DNA of 64,000 nt from Mugil cephalus (Eukaryota; Chordata; Actinopteri; Mugiliformes; Mugilidae): contig NC_061782.1 in assembly GCF_022458985.1 (NCBI RefSeq), positions 12,913,672-12,977,671 of the forward strand, in the 5' to 3' direction. Below are positions 36,818 through 50,500 of this stretch, in pieces; within the stretch, counting starts at the first letter, position 1; each line of letters starts with the position of its first letter. Both the position numbers and the translations under genes were made by a program. The notes under the pieces were generated by a model, which was given only the letters and a program-made list of their open reading frames with translations, did not search any database and was not told the origin of the DNA.

Positions 36818-38792
36818 TGTCACCCACACCTTACTGGAGAGAGGTGGTACGCAGCATGTCTGGACCAGAGCACCAGACGCTACAGAAGTGTGTTTTTAAT
36901 TTCCTATGTTTTAGACTTGTTTTGATTTGATTTTTTTTTTTATTTTTGTAAACGATTTCTAAAAATAAACCGACAAGCAAGCAAACAAAAACACCCCAGA
37001 ATATTCTTTGCACTGTTTTCCACTATTAACGGCAATCTATTTTTCTTATGAATTGACGGTGTATCTTCTTTTCCTTTTCTATTATTTCTAATGTAAGAAC
37101 TGTAAAACACCTGAAACCTGCAGTATGTCAGTGTATAAGTATTGCTGTTAGATCATTCTTATTGTGATGGTAATAACTTCCATGTAAGTCTATGCTTGAT
37201 ATAACGTCATCCATCCGTGTCAGACATCACACCGTCATCAGGCAAAATCTGGCTTCTGTGCTAAAAGCAGTTTGTGTTTTAACACACTACTACTACTACG
37301 TCTTGTCGAGTGGAAAGCAGCACGCCGGAAACCAGTTTCCCCACTAAATCTCCATCGAGCACCTGGTTCGGATCTGTTGTCTTATCATTGCGGTTTGCTT
37401 TGTCTTCAAATCTCTTTATCTTGTGGGAGAGGGGGGGAGTCCTCTCTTCAGAGAATATAATGACAGAAAAAAACTTCTCAAATTTGCTACTCGAAAATAT
37501 TTTAAAAAAACAAGTTTTGACAGGATTGTAAAATAAGAAGAAGAAGAAAAAAAAAAGACTTTTGTATTAACTTAAGTTTCCCAGAAATGTTTTTAATTAC
37601 GATTAAGAAAGCTGCAGACCAAGGAGCTACATGTAAAGATTCTTATACCGACTACACCGCGCTGTTTTATGTTGGCTTTACTCCTCATGTTTGTGTCCGT
37701 GCTTGTATATTTTTAGGTAGTAATTTCTGTAAAAGTTATTCTATGTATTCCTCCCTAGAACTATGAGAAACTCAATCTAATGTAAAGAGATGGAAAAAGC
37801 CTCTTAAGTTTTCTTTAAGTTTTTTTTTTTTTTTTTAAACGTGATTTTAAATGGTACAATCACTGATAAAAGAATTTTTGCCCTCATTTTAGCAAACTGT
37901 ATTTATTTTTCTATGTACTGCCGTTCTGTTTAGGTCGAAACCCACCTGTACAATATTCATGATGATACATGGAGGAATTTGTGGGGGCTGCTGAGTCCGG
38001 TTCAGTTTATTTTTTGTTTTTTGTTTTTTTGAGAAACGACTACCAGTTCAATGAGTGCAGGTCTGAAAACTGAAACCAGACAATATCCAGATCGAATGCT
38101 AACCCTTAAGCGGTTCATTTTTGTGTCGCAGTAGCTCAATATTCAATAACATGATAATTACGATTTCATTTTAGGCCGTTTGATGTTTTCCAGCTACATT
38201 TCCAGTCTGAAAGCGATGGTTAAAACATCCAAAGATGATAGATAGTAACAAAATATCCTGATTTCTGTTTAAAAAGACTCTCTACTCATGACCCAAGTTG
38301 CTGCGTCAGGATTTTCTGATCAGGCTCACAGGAAGATTTGTTGCCTAACTCCTTGGCCTCAGCAGATGGCAGCTGTCAGCTATCAGATAGTAATGTTCAG
38401 ACTCCCCCAGCAGGGGGCGGTAACTGCACAAGGACAAAGCAGCCGGTCAGAAATTCCTCCATTATTATATCTCTCAGAAATGCCGTCTGTGAATCCACAC
38501 TGAGCTGCAGGCTGTTGTGTTTAAATCCTTGTTCAATGTCTCCAGCACCCCCTAGTCTACTTTTGTGATGTATCAGTCCAGCGGGGCAGACACAGAATTG
38601 AATCTAGGGGGCAAATTATCAACACCCCGCGTTTCCTAAGTCGAGATAATTGAGGAAGTTCAAGGGTGTGTTGAGACGAGATGAAATGGCATTGCACCCA
38701 TAGCTGGCTATTGTAGCACCTCATCATAGGGGTGATTTTATATCTATATTTTTTTGCCAGGTTTCTGTCATTGATAATTCATGTATGGTATC

Positions 38793-38798
38793 AATAAA
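38793..38798 (+). terminator. ldb1: ldb1 poly(A) signal AATAAA
   Basis: Canonical hexamer followed within 30 bases by a T/GT-rich element, the most distal good signal before the next gene. Confidence 0.6.
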
Positions 38799-38815
38799 GA
38801 TGAATTTTCACTGAA

Positions 38816-40600
38816 AATCTGGGTTGTTTTTTGTTTTTTATCTTTTTATTGGTTCTGAAGCTCTTAATTTAAAAATTCAAAGTAGTAAAACATATCCTTC
38901 ATAACTGTGCCGAAGCAACTACTAAAGCAAAATATGCTGGGTTTTTTTTGTTTGTTTTTTTTTCTTCATGGAAATGAGAAGTGACTGTTTGAGTTCACTG
39001 ACTTCTGTTGTTAAAACCGGACACTGCAGCCCTTGTTTTTTTTGTTTTTTTTTCCATAGCTGATGAACACCAAACCGTCAAACTGCATTTCCCAGTGTGA
39101 TTCATCCCTTTTGTCGTTTTTAAAGGAAGTTATTGAGTTTTTCCTCAGCGGAGCTAAAGGAGGAGGTGTGAGCCATGTGGGTTGCCTGGCAATTTGGAAA
39201 TGCCAGTTTCAGTCGCTAGAACAAACACCTTATGGTTAGAGTTAGATAGCTAATGGAGAAGAGCAGACAGAAAGGCGACCAACGCCGATCAGCCACAACA
39301 TTAGAACCACTGACGGGTGAAGCGGATAACACTGACCATCGTGCTGGAAAACTTTTGAACCTGGCATTTCGTGTGAATGTTATTTAGACATACATGTCAT
39401 GTGTAGTAGACTACACACGTAGACCAGACCAGGAAATTCCACTGCACAGCAATGATACTCCCTGTCCCCAACAGGATGCGGCCTGACAGGCACGCACACA
39501 AAAACAATCAACAACTCAAAAAACCATAGATCCCAAGTCTGATCCACAGCGGCCGCTCCCCTCGTCTGACCTGTGTACGTACTGATTTCAGTAAATACAT
39601 TTCCTTCAGACTCATCTTTAAGTTGTTTATACCTCTGTTTTATAGCCCTTCAGATAATAGTAATAAAAAAAAAGAATTCAGTCACGTTCCACGCCTTGGC
39701 AGCGGTGCTGCTTCTTAACCCTGAGAGAGGATCATGTCCTTATCACAAGATCAACATAGCAGCCAGCAGGAGTCGCCAGTGCTGCAACTGCAAAACCACT
39801 CACTGCCTTCCCTGTGGGAGTATGCAGATGAATAGCCCCCCGTATAGGGGAAAAGGGGGAACAAATCATATGCACATGCATTTACTAGGGAAATTCAAAA
39901 TAGTGATGAGATGTCGTCATTTCACGAGCCGTGGGAGCCTTCACATGCCAAAGCCAGTTGGAGTTGTTTTGGTAGATTGAAGCATCAGCTTGTAATAGGG
40001 AAATTAGGTGCGCGATACCAGGTCTTGTTCCTCTTCATGCAAATTTTTGTTTTCGTTGTTCCATGTAGCAGAGCACTAACAGAGCTCAAAACTAAGTTTA
40101 TAAACTAAACTGTGATTAGAGCGCTCGTCACTCATTCCCCGGTTCCTTGTCAAAGTGTAGGGTCCCTGCTGGGGCATCTTTTAGGTGAGATATGACCTCT
40201 TCTTTGTCTTTTTCAGCTGCAGAGTTATACTATGTATCTTTGTCTTTGGCAAACATGGGCGAATGTCATTTTCTCTGCAGAGATATATTCGAGAATTTGC
40301 CCTCAGACTTTTGTGGGTTTGCTTACTCAAATCCTCACGTGTCTCCTCCCTCAGCTATCTTGTTGTGCATGTTTGTGCACGGCACCAACCGAGATGTGGA
40401 CTGACTCATTGACCCCCTTTTCCAGCAGTAAACACGCACATTGCTATTTACTTCCTGATATAAAATCACTGTCTTCAACTGTAACTTCAGGCCCCCTCCC
40501 GGGGGAACTTCCCTTCATGCTCCCCCAGACACTTCCAGGAAATAAAGTAGGACAGACCACATTTGTTTGAGAGCAACCCCTCTGTCTTTCTGTGTCCGTC
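38816..40600. other. intergenic region between ldb1 and the prominin gene
   Basis: This holds a decayed TIR-element copy (39288-39565). Otherwise no gene was recognised. Confidence 0.6.
39288..39565 (+). mobile_element. degenerate copy of the TACACC...GGTGTA TIR element
   Basis: The start GATCAGCCACAACATTAG and the next 100 bases align by eye with the intact copy at 48365-48751. The right end is not preserved. Confidence 0.6.
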
Positions 40601-40654
40601 CCTCTTTTAATAGTGTCTCTCTTTAAGACCCTCCCTTTTCTCCCTCCCTCGCTT

Positions 40655-40842
40655 CTTAGTGGCAGTGTTCTGCAGGCCAGCGCACAGTCAGCTCAGCTTG
40701 AGAGCAGGATCAGGAGCAGGAGCATATCAGGTTTCTTTTGTGAGAGCCACACACCACTGACTGGACTCTACTCCCACTACCAGCGAACTACCGGAGATCG
40801 GAGCGACGAGAGAAACTGTTCTTCAAGCTCCAGAGAAGAAAG
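40655..40842 (+). other. non-coding first exon of the prominin gene
   Basis: It ends in a strong donor AGAAAG/GTGAGT. The next exon begins at an acceptor TTTCCAG (41485) just upstream of the coding start. It contains no ATG that continues. The 5' limit is not known. Confidence 0.5.
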
Positions 40843-41485
40843 GTGAGTTGAGTGAAAGAGAAAAACCGCCCAACTCGAACTTGGTTCTTCTCCTTCTACT
40901 TCTCTGACTTACATTTGTTGCCTTTAGAGCGTCAGCAGCCTGGGAAAATATGTAGATGTGCCGTTCCCAAAAAGGGCTGTACACATGTTAAAAAAACTAA
41001 AAACTGACATTCAGGTATTTTTCGTGAGCTTTGTGTGGGAAGTTGACACTTCCCTTCTTCTCTTATTTTTCCGTCGGTTGTTCTGAGAGACGAGCATGAT
41101 TTAGGATAAACAGTGGAAGATGCAGGTGGTTGACTCAGACGCAGCTAGTCTGGGTGTTTACAGTGTGAACACAGCCCTGGGAATTTCTGTGAATCCTTCA
41201 TGTGTCATCCAATTAATCTGGATCGATGAACACAATAGGGCAGTATGAAACAGAAGCTCAAGGGCTTGATAGTTAGATTCCCCATTTACATTCTGTGGGA
41301 TTGCAGCAGTTATTTTCTATTTTTATTTTTTATTTTTTTTTACTTTTCATTGTCAACCACTGCCAAGCCGTGACATCTCTCTGTGTGACTCAGCCTGTGG
41401 GCTTCTGCGAGTTCTCGTTCACCCTCAAATGTCGCTTCCTTGTATGAATGTACCATTGTATTCGGTCTCTTTGTCGTGTTTCCAG

Positions 41486-41512
41486 ATGCATCAAAACTGT
41501 GTCAGGGACTGA
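41486..41512 (+). promoter_or_regulatory. upstream ORF in the prominin 5' leader
   Basis: The first bases after the acceptor are ATG, opening an eight-codon frame that ends in TGA at 41510-41512, 64 bases before the main ATG. It could lower initiation at the main start. Confidence 0.45.
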
Positions 41513-41576
41513 TCACTCTAGAAAACCCGTTTTTCCGCCAGCAATTAATTCCTTTCGTCCCTTAAACGCAGATAAA

Positions 41577-44500
41577 ATGGCAGCTCGAAGGTGGAAGGTC
41601 AGCGACGCGGCCCTCGCCGCCGGACTCGTGGCGACGCTGCTCGGGCTCAGCCTGGCCCAGTCCGCCCCCGCAGAGGACGTGTGCCCAGCAATACCCGCCT
41701 TGAAGAATATCAGCGCGCCGCAGTACCAGAACACGAACCTGGTGGCCACCGGTGTGTCCTTCATGGCATCTCTGGTCCACTCCTTCCTCTACTCGGTCCA
41801 GCCTAAACCCTTTCCCGGAGGTCAGTGTCATCACTATCACTCTTACATATTCCTAGCTATACCAATTTGAGTTACAATTCGAGTTACGATTCCCCGGAGT
41901 TCAAAGGTGGGATGAAAGGTGGGATGAAAGGTGAGACGCCGCATTTTTACCACCGTTTCAACCCTACTCTATTCAAATAAGGTCCGTATACAGAAAGAGC
42001 AGGCCTGGTTAAACAGTATGTTAATGGCCATTCCTGTGTTTCACCCAGTCACTCTTTAACCTTTATACGCTTTGTGTTTTTTATTGTTCAGGTCGGTGTT
42101 TCCTGGCAACTATTGTGACACACGTATAGGCTATTCTGTATTCCTGTAGTACATTGTAAATGCTCCATAAACTAACTCTGTTTCCTTCTTTGTCATTGTT
42201 AACACAGGCAGGTGACTTGTTAGATATGGTTGTGTTGATTTGACGCTATCAGGAGTACCTGGTAGGACAATAACCTTACTGGTACAGGTGGCTACAGTTG
42301 TTTAGCGCGTTTTTATTATTATTAGTATCACTATGTCAGAGTATGATAAGATAAATAACTGGCTACCTGCAAAATATGACCTTCTGCTTTACAACTGGCC
42401 AAGGTGAAATTAAATACAAGATTTACGACAGGCTGCAGGCTGAGGTGAGAGCAACAATAGACACGTCTTCTCAGTTACCTGCACCTGTTTTTTTTTGTTT
42501 TTTTGTGTGTGTGTGAATAATATCCACAATAACAGGCTTCAGCGGGACCGCAAACAACAGGCTTTCTACTGTATTGTATTGTTTTTGTGTTAAAATCTAG
42601 TCTCACCTGAAAGCCGTCCTCGTTCCCTGGTAACCGTAAAGATATAGGTTTCAGATTGCCACTTTTACAATGCGGAGGACTAAAATGTTTGTACAGACCA
42701 TGGGACACATTGTCCCTGGGGACAGATTTTTTTTTTTTTTTTCCAAAAGGAGGACGAGAGCAGAGGCCAGTGACAAAGACTAGAAACAACGGCTACTCCT
42801 GTACCTTTTTTCTGTGTCCTCTCGAGTTATTAAAAAACACATTTTTTCCCCCTCTCCCCTTTCTGTGTAGATTTGATTGAGAAAATAATAAATGAATCAA
42901 AAGTGCCGACAAATCAAGAAACTCTCCAAGAAACTATCAAAGAGGTAAGTTGATGTGCACACAGGCATTTACATTTACGGTGAATCCCACTGAAGTCCCT
43001 AGCCCTCTTTCATCCACTGTGACTGTGGACTGTCACCACAGTAAAGTAAAACTACTGTGAAGCGATGCCCCGCTGGCGTTTGATGTCACGGGAGGCTTCA
43101 AAGTTCCGGCTATAGTTCTTGTATGAATCTCCGCCCTGAGATTGATGTTTGTGCCACTTTAATTGCAACGCACGCGTGTTGTTGTTATTTTCCGTCCAGG
43201 CCCTTTGGTATGAAGTGGGTTTCCTGGTGTGCGTGGCCGTCGCCGTCCTGTACATCGTTCTGATGCCGCTGGTTGGTTTCTTCCTGGCGTGCTGCCGCTG
43301 CTGTGGGAACTGCGGCGGGAAGATGTACCAGAAGCAGACGTCGTCGATTAACTGTCGCAGGAGGACGCTCTACGGGTTCACGTTAGCCACCACCCTCATT
43401 ATACTGTGAGTGTGCTCTCGTTTGGTTTGGAGGCCTCCATGCCAGCGACGTCTCTGAATGGAGGCAATTTCCTCCATATTTGGCACAAAGCAAAGACTAG
43501 ATGTAACTAGTCAAAGGTCACTGTGACGTCATGAAACACAATGTCCACATTATGATCAATTTTCACACCAGTACACCACTAGAAACTGATGACATTATAT
43601 AACCAAAAGATCAAAAGTCAACCCTTTGAACTCCTAATTAATCTGTAGATCATTATTGATTCAGATTGAAGTCTTCACATGAATACTAAAACGCCGCTCA
43701 ATTGGCTGACAGAGGCATACAATACAATACAAGTGCGAGGCTGTAATTCTAGCTGAATGACGAAGTCTCATCTAAAATTAGCAGTAAAAAAAAAAAAAAA
43801 AAAAAAAGACAGCTTAAGTGGGCACGGCTCACTGTCTCTGTGCTTCTCCCTCGTATCAACGTCATGTCCGCGGCACAATTTTAACAACGGCTCTCTGTTT
43901 TTTGTTTTTTGTTTGTTTTTCTTTTGCAGTGCTGGGAACATCTGCATGTTCCTAAGTAACGAAGCCCTCAAAATGAGCGTGGACCAGAGTCACAAGGAGC
44001 TCAGCCAAAGCATAGGCAACCTGAACACCTTCCTCACCGCTGTGCCTCAGGCAAGAGTGAACTTCTTGTTGGTTAAAGCACGGAAACGGACAAAAATCAA
44101 TGACGCGGCAGTGTTTATCAGTACACAGGCGGTGAACGCTTATTATTCTCAAACCGTTTTAGATGTTAAAACCCTAAATAACCATGTCTGTGTAAGATTA
44201 GTCACCTTAAGTCCTGAAGCCCTGCCAGCAGTCTGCTGTGAGTCAACAGCATTTGTGTGAGATGCAAACAGACCCTGAGTTCTCCAGTCAGTCCTATGAT
44301 TAAAGACCAGCTCTGTGTTCTGCCGTGTCAATAGACTTTAGTCAAAGTGTTAGCGAGTGGAACATGGGTAGATGAAAAGAGAAGACTGTCTTTGTTATTC
44401 CTCATTTGCAAAAGCCACTTTGTCCGATTAGCTCATGCACCCCTCAGCCCTATCTTATGTACACACTTTGAAACTGTTTGTTTTTTCTCTCCATCCCTCT

Positions 44501-47500
44501 AGCAAGTGGACGGCGTGCTGAATGAGAGCTACAAAACTGTGGAGGAGGCTGGCCGAAAACTGAACAGTAGGAAGAGCATTTAATATGTCAGAATCGGAGG
44601 TTTACTCCAGCTGCTTGTGGCCGCTCTATTGTCACGGTAATTTGTCTGCTTGTGTTAGACATTGGACCTGAGCTGGGAAAACAGATACAAAACCAATTCA
44701 ATGGATTCCTGAGGCCGGCGCTGCGCTCAGTAACAACTCTGGACGAAGGTACGGGGTTCCTGCATGCTGTGTCCTGCTTTGCATGTGCGCGTGTAAATGC
44801 CTGTGTGCATAGCTGATAGAAGCTTAGTGATCTCACGGGCAGATCCTGCTCACAAAGCCTCTGCACAGTTACGCTGCATTGCAGTTTTTGGCAAAAACAT
44901 TTAGATAATCGTTTTTCAAAATATACTATTTTTTTTTTTTTTTTAACACAACAAAAAAAAATAGGAGAAAAGATCAAAAACGTACAAGGGATTATGAGGA
45001 AGGAAAGCAAGTAGTCAGGGGATTTCTAAAGAGGGTTCAGCTCCTGTGTTTGAAGTGTCTATTAACAAAGCAAAGAGCTTAGTGGAAAAGGGGTTTTACT
45101 GAACACACTCCCACAGAGTAATCATGTTCTGAGTAAAATGTGGAGTGTCTGCAACTATTTTGCAAACAGAAAGCTTCAAAATAGGCAAAGGATTAATACT
45201 TGTAATAAACTTCCTGTGTGTCTGGGAGTGAGTGTTGAGACCATCTATTTTCATCTGCAGTAACAAACACTTCTAGTTTATTCTGAAGATTCTGCCCACA
45301 AACAAACAAACAACGAAAGTGGAATTAAATTACAATAAACTTCCAGGCTACATTTATTCTTTTGTAACACGCCACTCTGCCCAGGACGGGCTCAAACGTG
45401 TTTAATGTTCTGTACTTCAGTCTGGAAGTTTCCAGCACATTTTTTGTTTGTTTTTGGCTGCAGCATTTGCACTGTTTACAAGATGATGATTTTAGCGCTG
45501 ATACACAACTCACAGTCAGGCTGGATTACTGAAAGCGGTTTGCTAACTTTTTCTCTCACAGTCTTTTTAGTTCATTTTTTAACAAGCAACATTTTTTTTC
45601 CCCCCAATTTGAATGAGCAGAGACAAAGGCCATCAGCACTCAACTTGCCCAGCTGAACTCGTCTCTGGCCGAGCTCCAGTCCAACGCGAATCGCGTCCAG
45701 GCCAATCTGACTGCTTCTAGAAGTCGCCTCAATGAGACTTTATCCAAACCTGGCTGCGAAGGCTGTGACAAACTAAAGCCATCGCTACAGAAACTTCAGC
45801 TGGATACCTCCATTACTGTGAGTACTAATTTTGCATAAGCAAATATGCTTGATCCCTTGTTCTTGTTTTTTGCTTCTTGAACTGGTGAGCAGGGCTGAGT
45901 GAGCTATCACAATGGCTGAAGGTCAATGCAGTGCTAAGAGGTCTGATGCAAAAGAGGCTTGAGGGTTCCATCTCACTGGATTTTACAAGATGTTGCCTTT
46001 GTCGAAACAGGAAGAGTCTTTTATGCAATCGGCTTCTTCTGATGCAGAGTGAGACCGTGTGACAGATGATGACAACTCCTCTTTTCTTTTTCCGGCTTTG
46101 TCTCAACAACTGATTTGCCCTCCTGCCATCTGTTCTTCTCTACACCACCTCCTACGCTTCTCTAATTCTGACGCATACCGAGTCTCCTCTCCTCATCAGT
46201 ACTTTTTAATATATAATCTTCATGAGGGAAACATGAATAGGACATTGACGTAAGCGTAGATTTTCGTTTGAGCTCCTCTCACTTAACCGCGGCTCTTCCA
46301 CAGCATCACCTGCAAACACAATGAAAATGGCTATTTTGCTGCCACCTTCTGTCAGTTGGAGGTATGACATGAGGTTGCTGCTCACTCAGGTGGCTCTCGT
46401 TGTGCTTGTGCTCCGCAGGTCCCCGGCTTGAAGGATCTTCAGTCTGCGGTGGATGAAGTCGTTAAAATGAATCTCGAGTCCAAAGTCACTGAGGTGAGTA
46501 ACTTCTTCCAAAATGGGGCAACAGTGGGGGGTGATGAAAGTAATGTTATAATAAATGAACTTTTACTGCACCGATGATGTGTCGTTTACACTCACAGCTT
46601 GAGGTGAAATGTGCAAAAAGGGATAAACCTGACAACAGAGATGCTTTTCATTAAAAAAAAAGGTTGACTAGAAAAATATATATTAAACATTATGTTTAAA
46701 AACGTATTTGCATGGTGTCTCTCAGGTGGAGGACAGTTTCAATAGCATCCCCCAGAGGGTGACCAACGAAACCAAGGATGTAATTGAAAGTGAGTGAACA
46801 CTGCATTTTTTTGTCTCAAACTATTGACTTTTGTGAATCTTATATTCTTTTATTTTTATTTATTTATTTTTTAAAAAGATGTTTGTGTGTGCTTTTAGGA
46901 AGCAATCAGACGTTGGCAGATATAAATACAAAGCTGTCTCAGATCGCAAAGGACTTCCCTCTGGAGTTTCTGACCCGCTTGTCAAACGATGTGGCCGTGG
47001 TGCAGACAGACATCAACAATTACATGCCCTATGTCCAGGGTGCTGAGTACATCAGGTTAAAAGACCGGAACTTCTGCAGACATACGATTGATACAAGTAC
47101 AATCCATCACTAATCGCTCGCTATTTGTGCTCCAGATGGTGCGTGTGTCTGGCTGTGTGCTGCGTGGTCCTCCTGGTGGTGGTTTGTAACCTCCTGGGAC
47201 TTATGTTCGGCCCCGCGGGTCTGAAACCCAAAGCAGACCCCACAAATCGCTCGTGCACGGCGGACTGTGGAGGCACCTTCCTCATGATGTGAGTAACTTT
47301 TGGCTTAAAACTCTTCAAAGTCAACTCTCGAGTTCCCATTTGACCTGGGTGTTGGTTGCAGGGGTGCAGGTTTCAGCTTCCTCTTCTCCTGGCTGTTGAT
47401 GATAGTGGTACTAGTGCTGTTCTTACTCGGTGGAAATGTTTACACTTTGTTCTGTCAGCCCTTGAAGAATGGACAACTTCTACAGGTAGCTTCACACAGT

Positions 47501-50500
47501 TACTTAACAGCATCCCAGCGCATACATTGATAGGACACATGCTACAACTGCTGTGTCTCTTCCATCCACAGTTTCTTGAGACTCCAGGGTTAATTCCAGA
47601 GCTTGATATCGGCTCACAACTTGGACAGGAAAACATCAGCGTCAGTATCTCCAGTGTCTACAGGTAAGTTTTTTGCATCTTCTCATACTAAAACAATGTT
47701 CATGACAATAAACAGGCTTGCACCAGTTCATTGGTCACATGTTGGTACCTGCTTATATTCAACAGCCTATCTGTAGAGAAGATGACACCCCGAGCAAAAA
47801 GTAGTTGAAAAGACATTGAAAAGACGTCACTCATTTACATCTAAACAACGTCTAAATTTGCTTGAAAAGTGAAAGGTGAAAAGCCGTCATTTTCATGTCG
47901 TCAAAAAGACAATCCTCAAAAAGACACAACCCAGTTTTCAACTACTATTTCTGGACTAAATCCAGGCTATGGCAGACCGACCAGATTTAGCCCAAAAACC
48001 AACGTTGAAATGGCGTCTGGTGTTTGGTGGGGATGCTCACAGATTTTTTCTATTTGTAGTTTTACGCTACTTTGTTTGCTTTCTCAATGTGCAATGAAAA
48101 ATAGTTCTCATCAAGCACGTTGGTTGATATTCACATCATTTTTGCTCTTCTGCGTGAGGACTTGTGAAGCACTTTAAATACCGTAATGAGAAGCTGTACC
48201 AATACGTTGGTTATATTTCACTGTAATCTCCTACAGAGAATGTGAGGAAAACCGCCCTCTGTGGACAGCATTCCGCTTGGCTGAGCTCATAAATCTTGAC
48301 GATCTGCTCAATGTGTCAAAAGTGAGTGTCCTTGTCTCCCTTTCAAGTATTACAGTACAAAAGATACACCAATCAGCCACAGCATTATAACCACTGACAG
48401 GAGAAGAAAATAACTTTGACCATCTTCTGACAATACAACGTTCTTCTGGGACATTTTTGGACCTGGCATTCATGTGGAATGTTACTATCACTCACCTAAA
48501 CCAGACCAGACAACATCACCTCATAGCAATGACACACACACAAACACACAAAACGGATTATGTTTTTTTTTAATGGTTCATTAGATTCCAAACTGATCAA
48601 GTATCTGTGAGATCCACAGAGGCCCCTCCCCTCAACCCATAGGACCCAAAGGCCCCCCACTAACGCCACAGGACACCCTCAGAAGTCCATTCTCTAGGGA
48701 GACCTACACAATACCAGGAAGATGGTCATAGTGTTCTGCCTGTTTGGTGTAAACCTTACGAGAACTTTTGCACGTTTAATTAAAGTAACATCTCCACTAT
48801 AAAAGTGACGCGTCTTAAACGGCGACATGTAATTTTAGTTTTGCTCTCTACACACAGTACACAGACCAGATCCAGCAGGAGTTTGATAAAACAAACATCA
48901 GTCTGTCCTCGATCACTGTTCTGAGCCCGGAAGTTAAACAACAGCTCCTCGACTTCTCCACCGGGATGAAGGATTTCGACACTACCTCCGTCACTCAGCA
49001 GGTAGGCCTCAATCGCCCCATTGTCAGAAAGTGATGTTTTCATGATGACAGACGTCTGCAGAGTATCTGTGTGGAGTTATGACTGGTGTCTTTATTCACT
49101 TTTATCACCTGCGAACAGCACCGCAGGGACTTTGCTGCTAAACGCTTCCAGGGCTCATGCTGTAATCTAAAATAACTCATGTCTGGACGGAGATTAATGA
49201 ATAATTAATGACTAAATTGGTCTGCTTTCACTGAGCGAGAGAGACTTCAGAGGTGATTATGTTCCACGGCTGGTCTCATATTTAGCTATTTATTGGGAAC
49301 ACGCCATACAACAGAGCTGTTTGTGATTCTGAAACAGCGACAGAGATCCATCGTCAGCTGTTTGCGCGATGTCCCGCACTGCGCTGTGATCAGATCTCAA
49401 GTGGTGGCAGGAGGCACATCGTAGAGCTGGCCACTTGTCGGCCGATCACTTCCGCATGCATGTGACCAAGTCCTCCTTGCTTTTGTGTTTCAGATAAACG
49501 ACATTTCAAGCATCAATCTGAACACAACAGCGGATGAGATTGATAAGCTGGCTACTGGTCAGGTGAGAATCGATGAAATTCACAATTTTTTTATTATTAT
49601 TATTTTACTCTGTTACCCACTACTTTAATTTATGTAGCAGCCTACTAACCTACAGTTTCTATGTTTGTAGAAAGATGCAATTAAAAGTGAGCTACAAAAT
49701 GAAGCCAATCAGCTGAGGCGGATCCAGTTTGATATAGAAATAAACATCATCCCAGAACTGGTGAGTGCTCACTCTATATTTCCTGTCATCTCCTAATTCC
49801 CTTGGTGGAATTATTATTATTATTATTATTGTTATTTATTTATTTTTTTTAAAAATGCTTCTTTTCTTTAGAAAACCCTGAACTCAAGCATCAAGAGCCT
49901 TCAATCAAACTGGAAAAAAGTCAACGTGAGTACAACAACCAACACCCGGAGCAGCCGAGAGCTCACCCCCCTCTCCCTGTATTTCTTTTCCCCTTATTCT
50001 TTGCTCTCTGGCTCCTCCAGGGAACGGTGGGGGAGGTGCTGAACAACGTGGGAGCAGCACAAGACTCCCTCAACACAAACACAACACAGATCGTCAAGAC
50101 CGTGAGTAGAAGCACGAGTCACATGAGTTTGGTGAAGAAAAAAAAAAGGGCTCCATGTGCCCTGCTAATGCCTCAGGTTGGTCAGTCGTTTAGCTGGTGG
50201 GGGTGGTGGTGGAGGGATCAGCGGCTCAGTCAGTGTGAGATGTGCTGCTTGTAGTGGAGACAGTGTGCTCTTCGGTTTCACGTGCACAAAGCGCAAATGG
50301 CATGTAGGCTGTATATCGAGCGGATTTGGCTTGTGTTCTCCCCTTATGTCAAGTAAAAGTTGCCTTTGTTCGAGAGAACTGAACACATTACGCCACCGAA
50401 ATGCCTTCAAATGCGCAAAAATGCGAAATTTATTTCCCCTTTCGTTTCTGCTGAAGATCAGTCACATCGTATCATCGTCTTTGTCGCAAACCGGCTCAAT

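Larger units (their letters stand above)
35976..38815 (+). other. ldb1: ldb1 3'UTR (about 2.8 kb)
   Basis: This runs from the stop codon (TAG 35973-35975) to a canonical AATAAA at 38793-38798. It contains two CA repeats, a short interspersed-repeat fragment (36618-36686) and a long AT-rich, low-ORF stretch. Long 3'UTRs are usual for developmental regulators. Earlier AATAAA-like signals (about 36964) could give shorter mRNAs. Confidence 0.6.
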
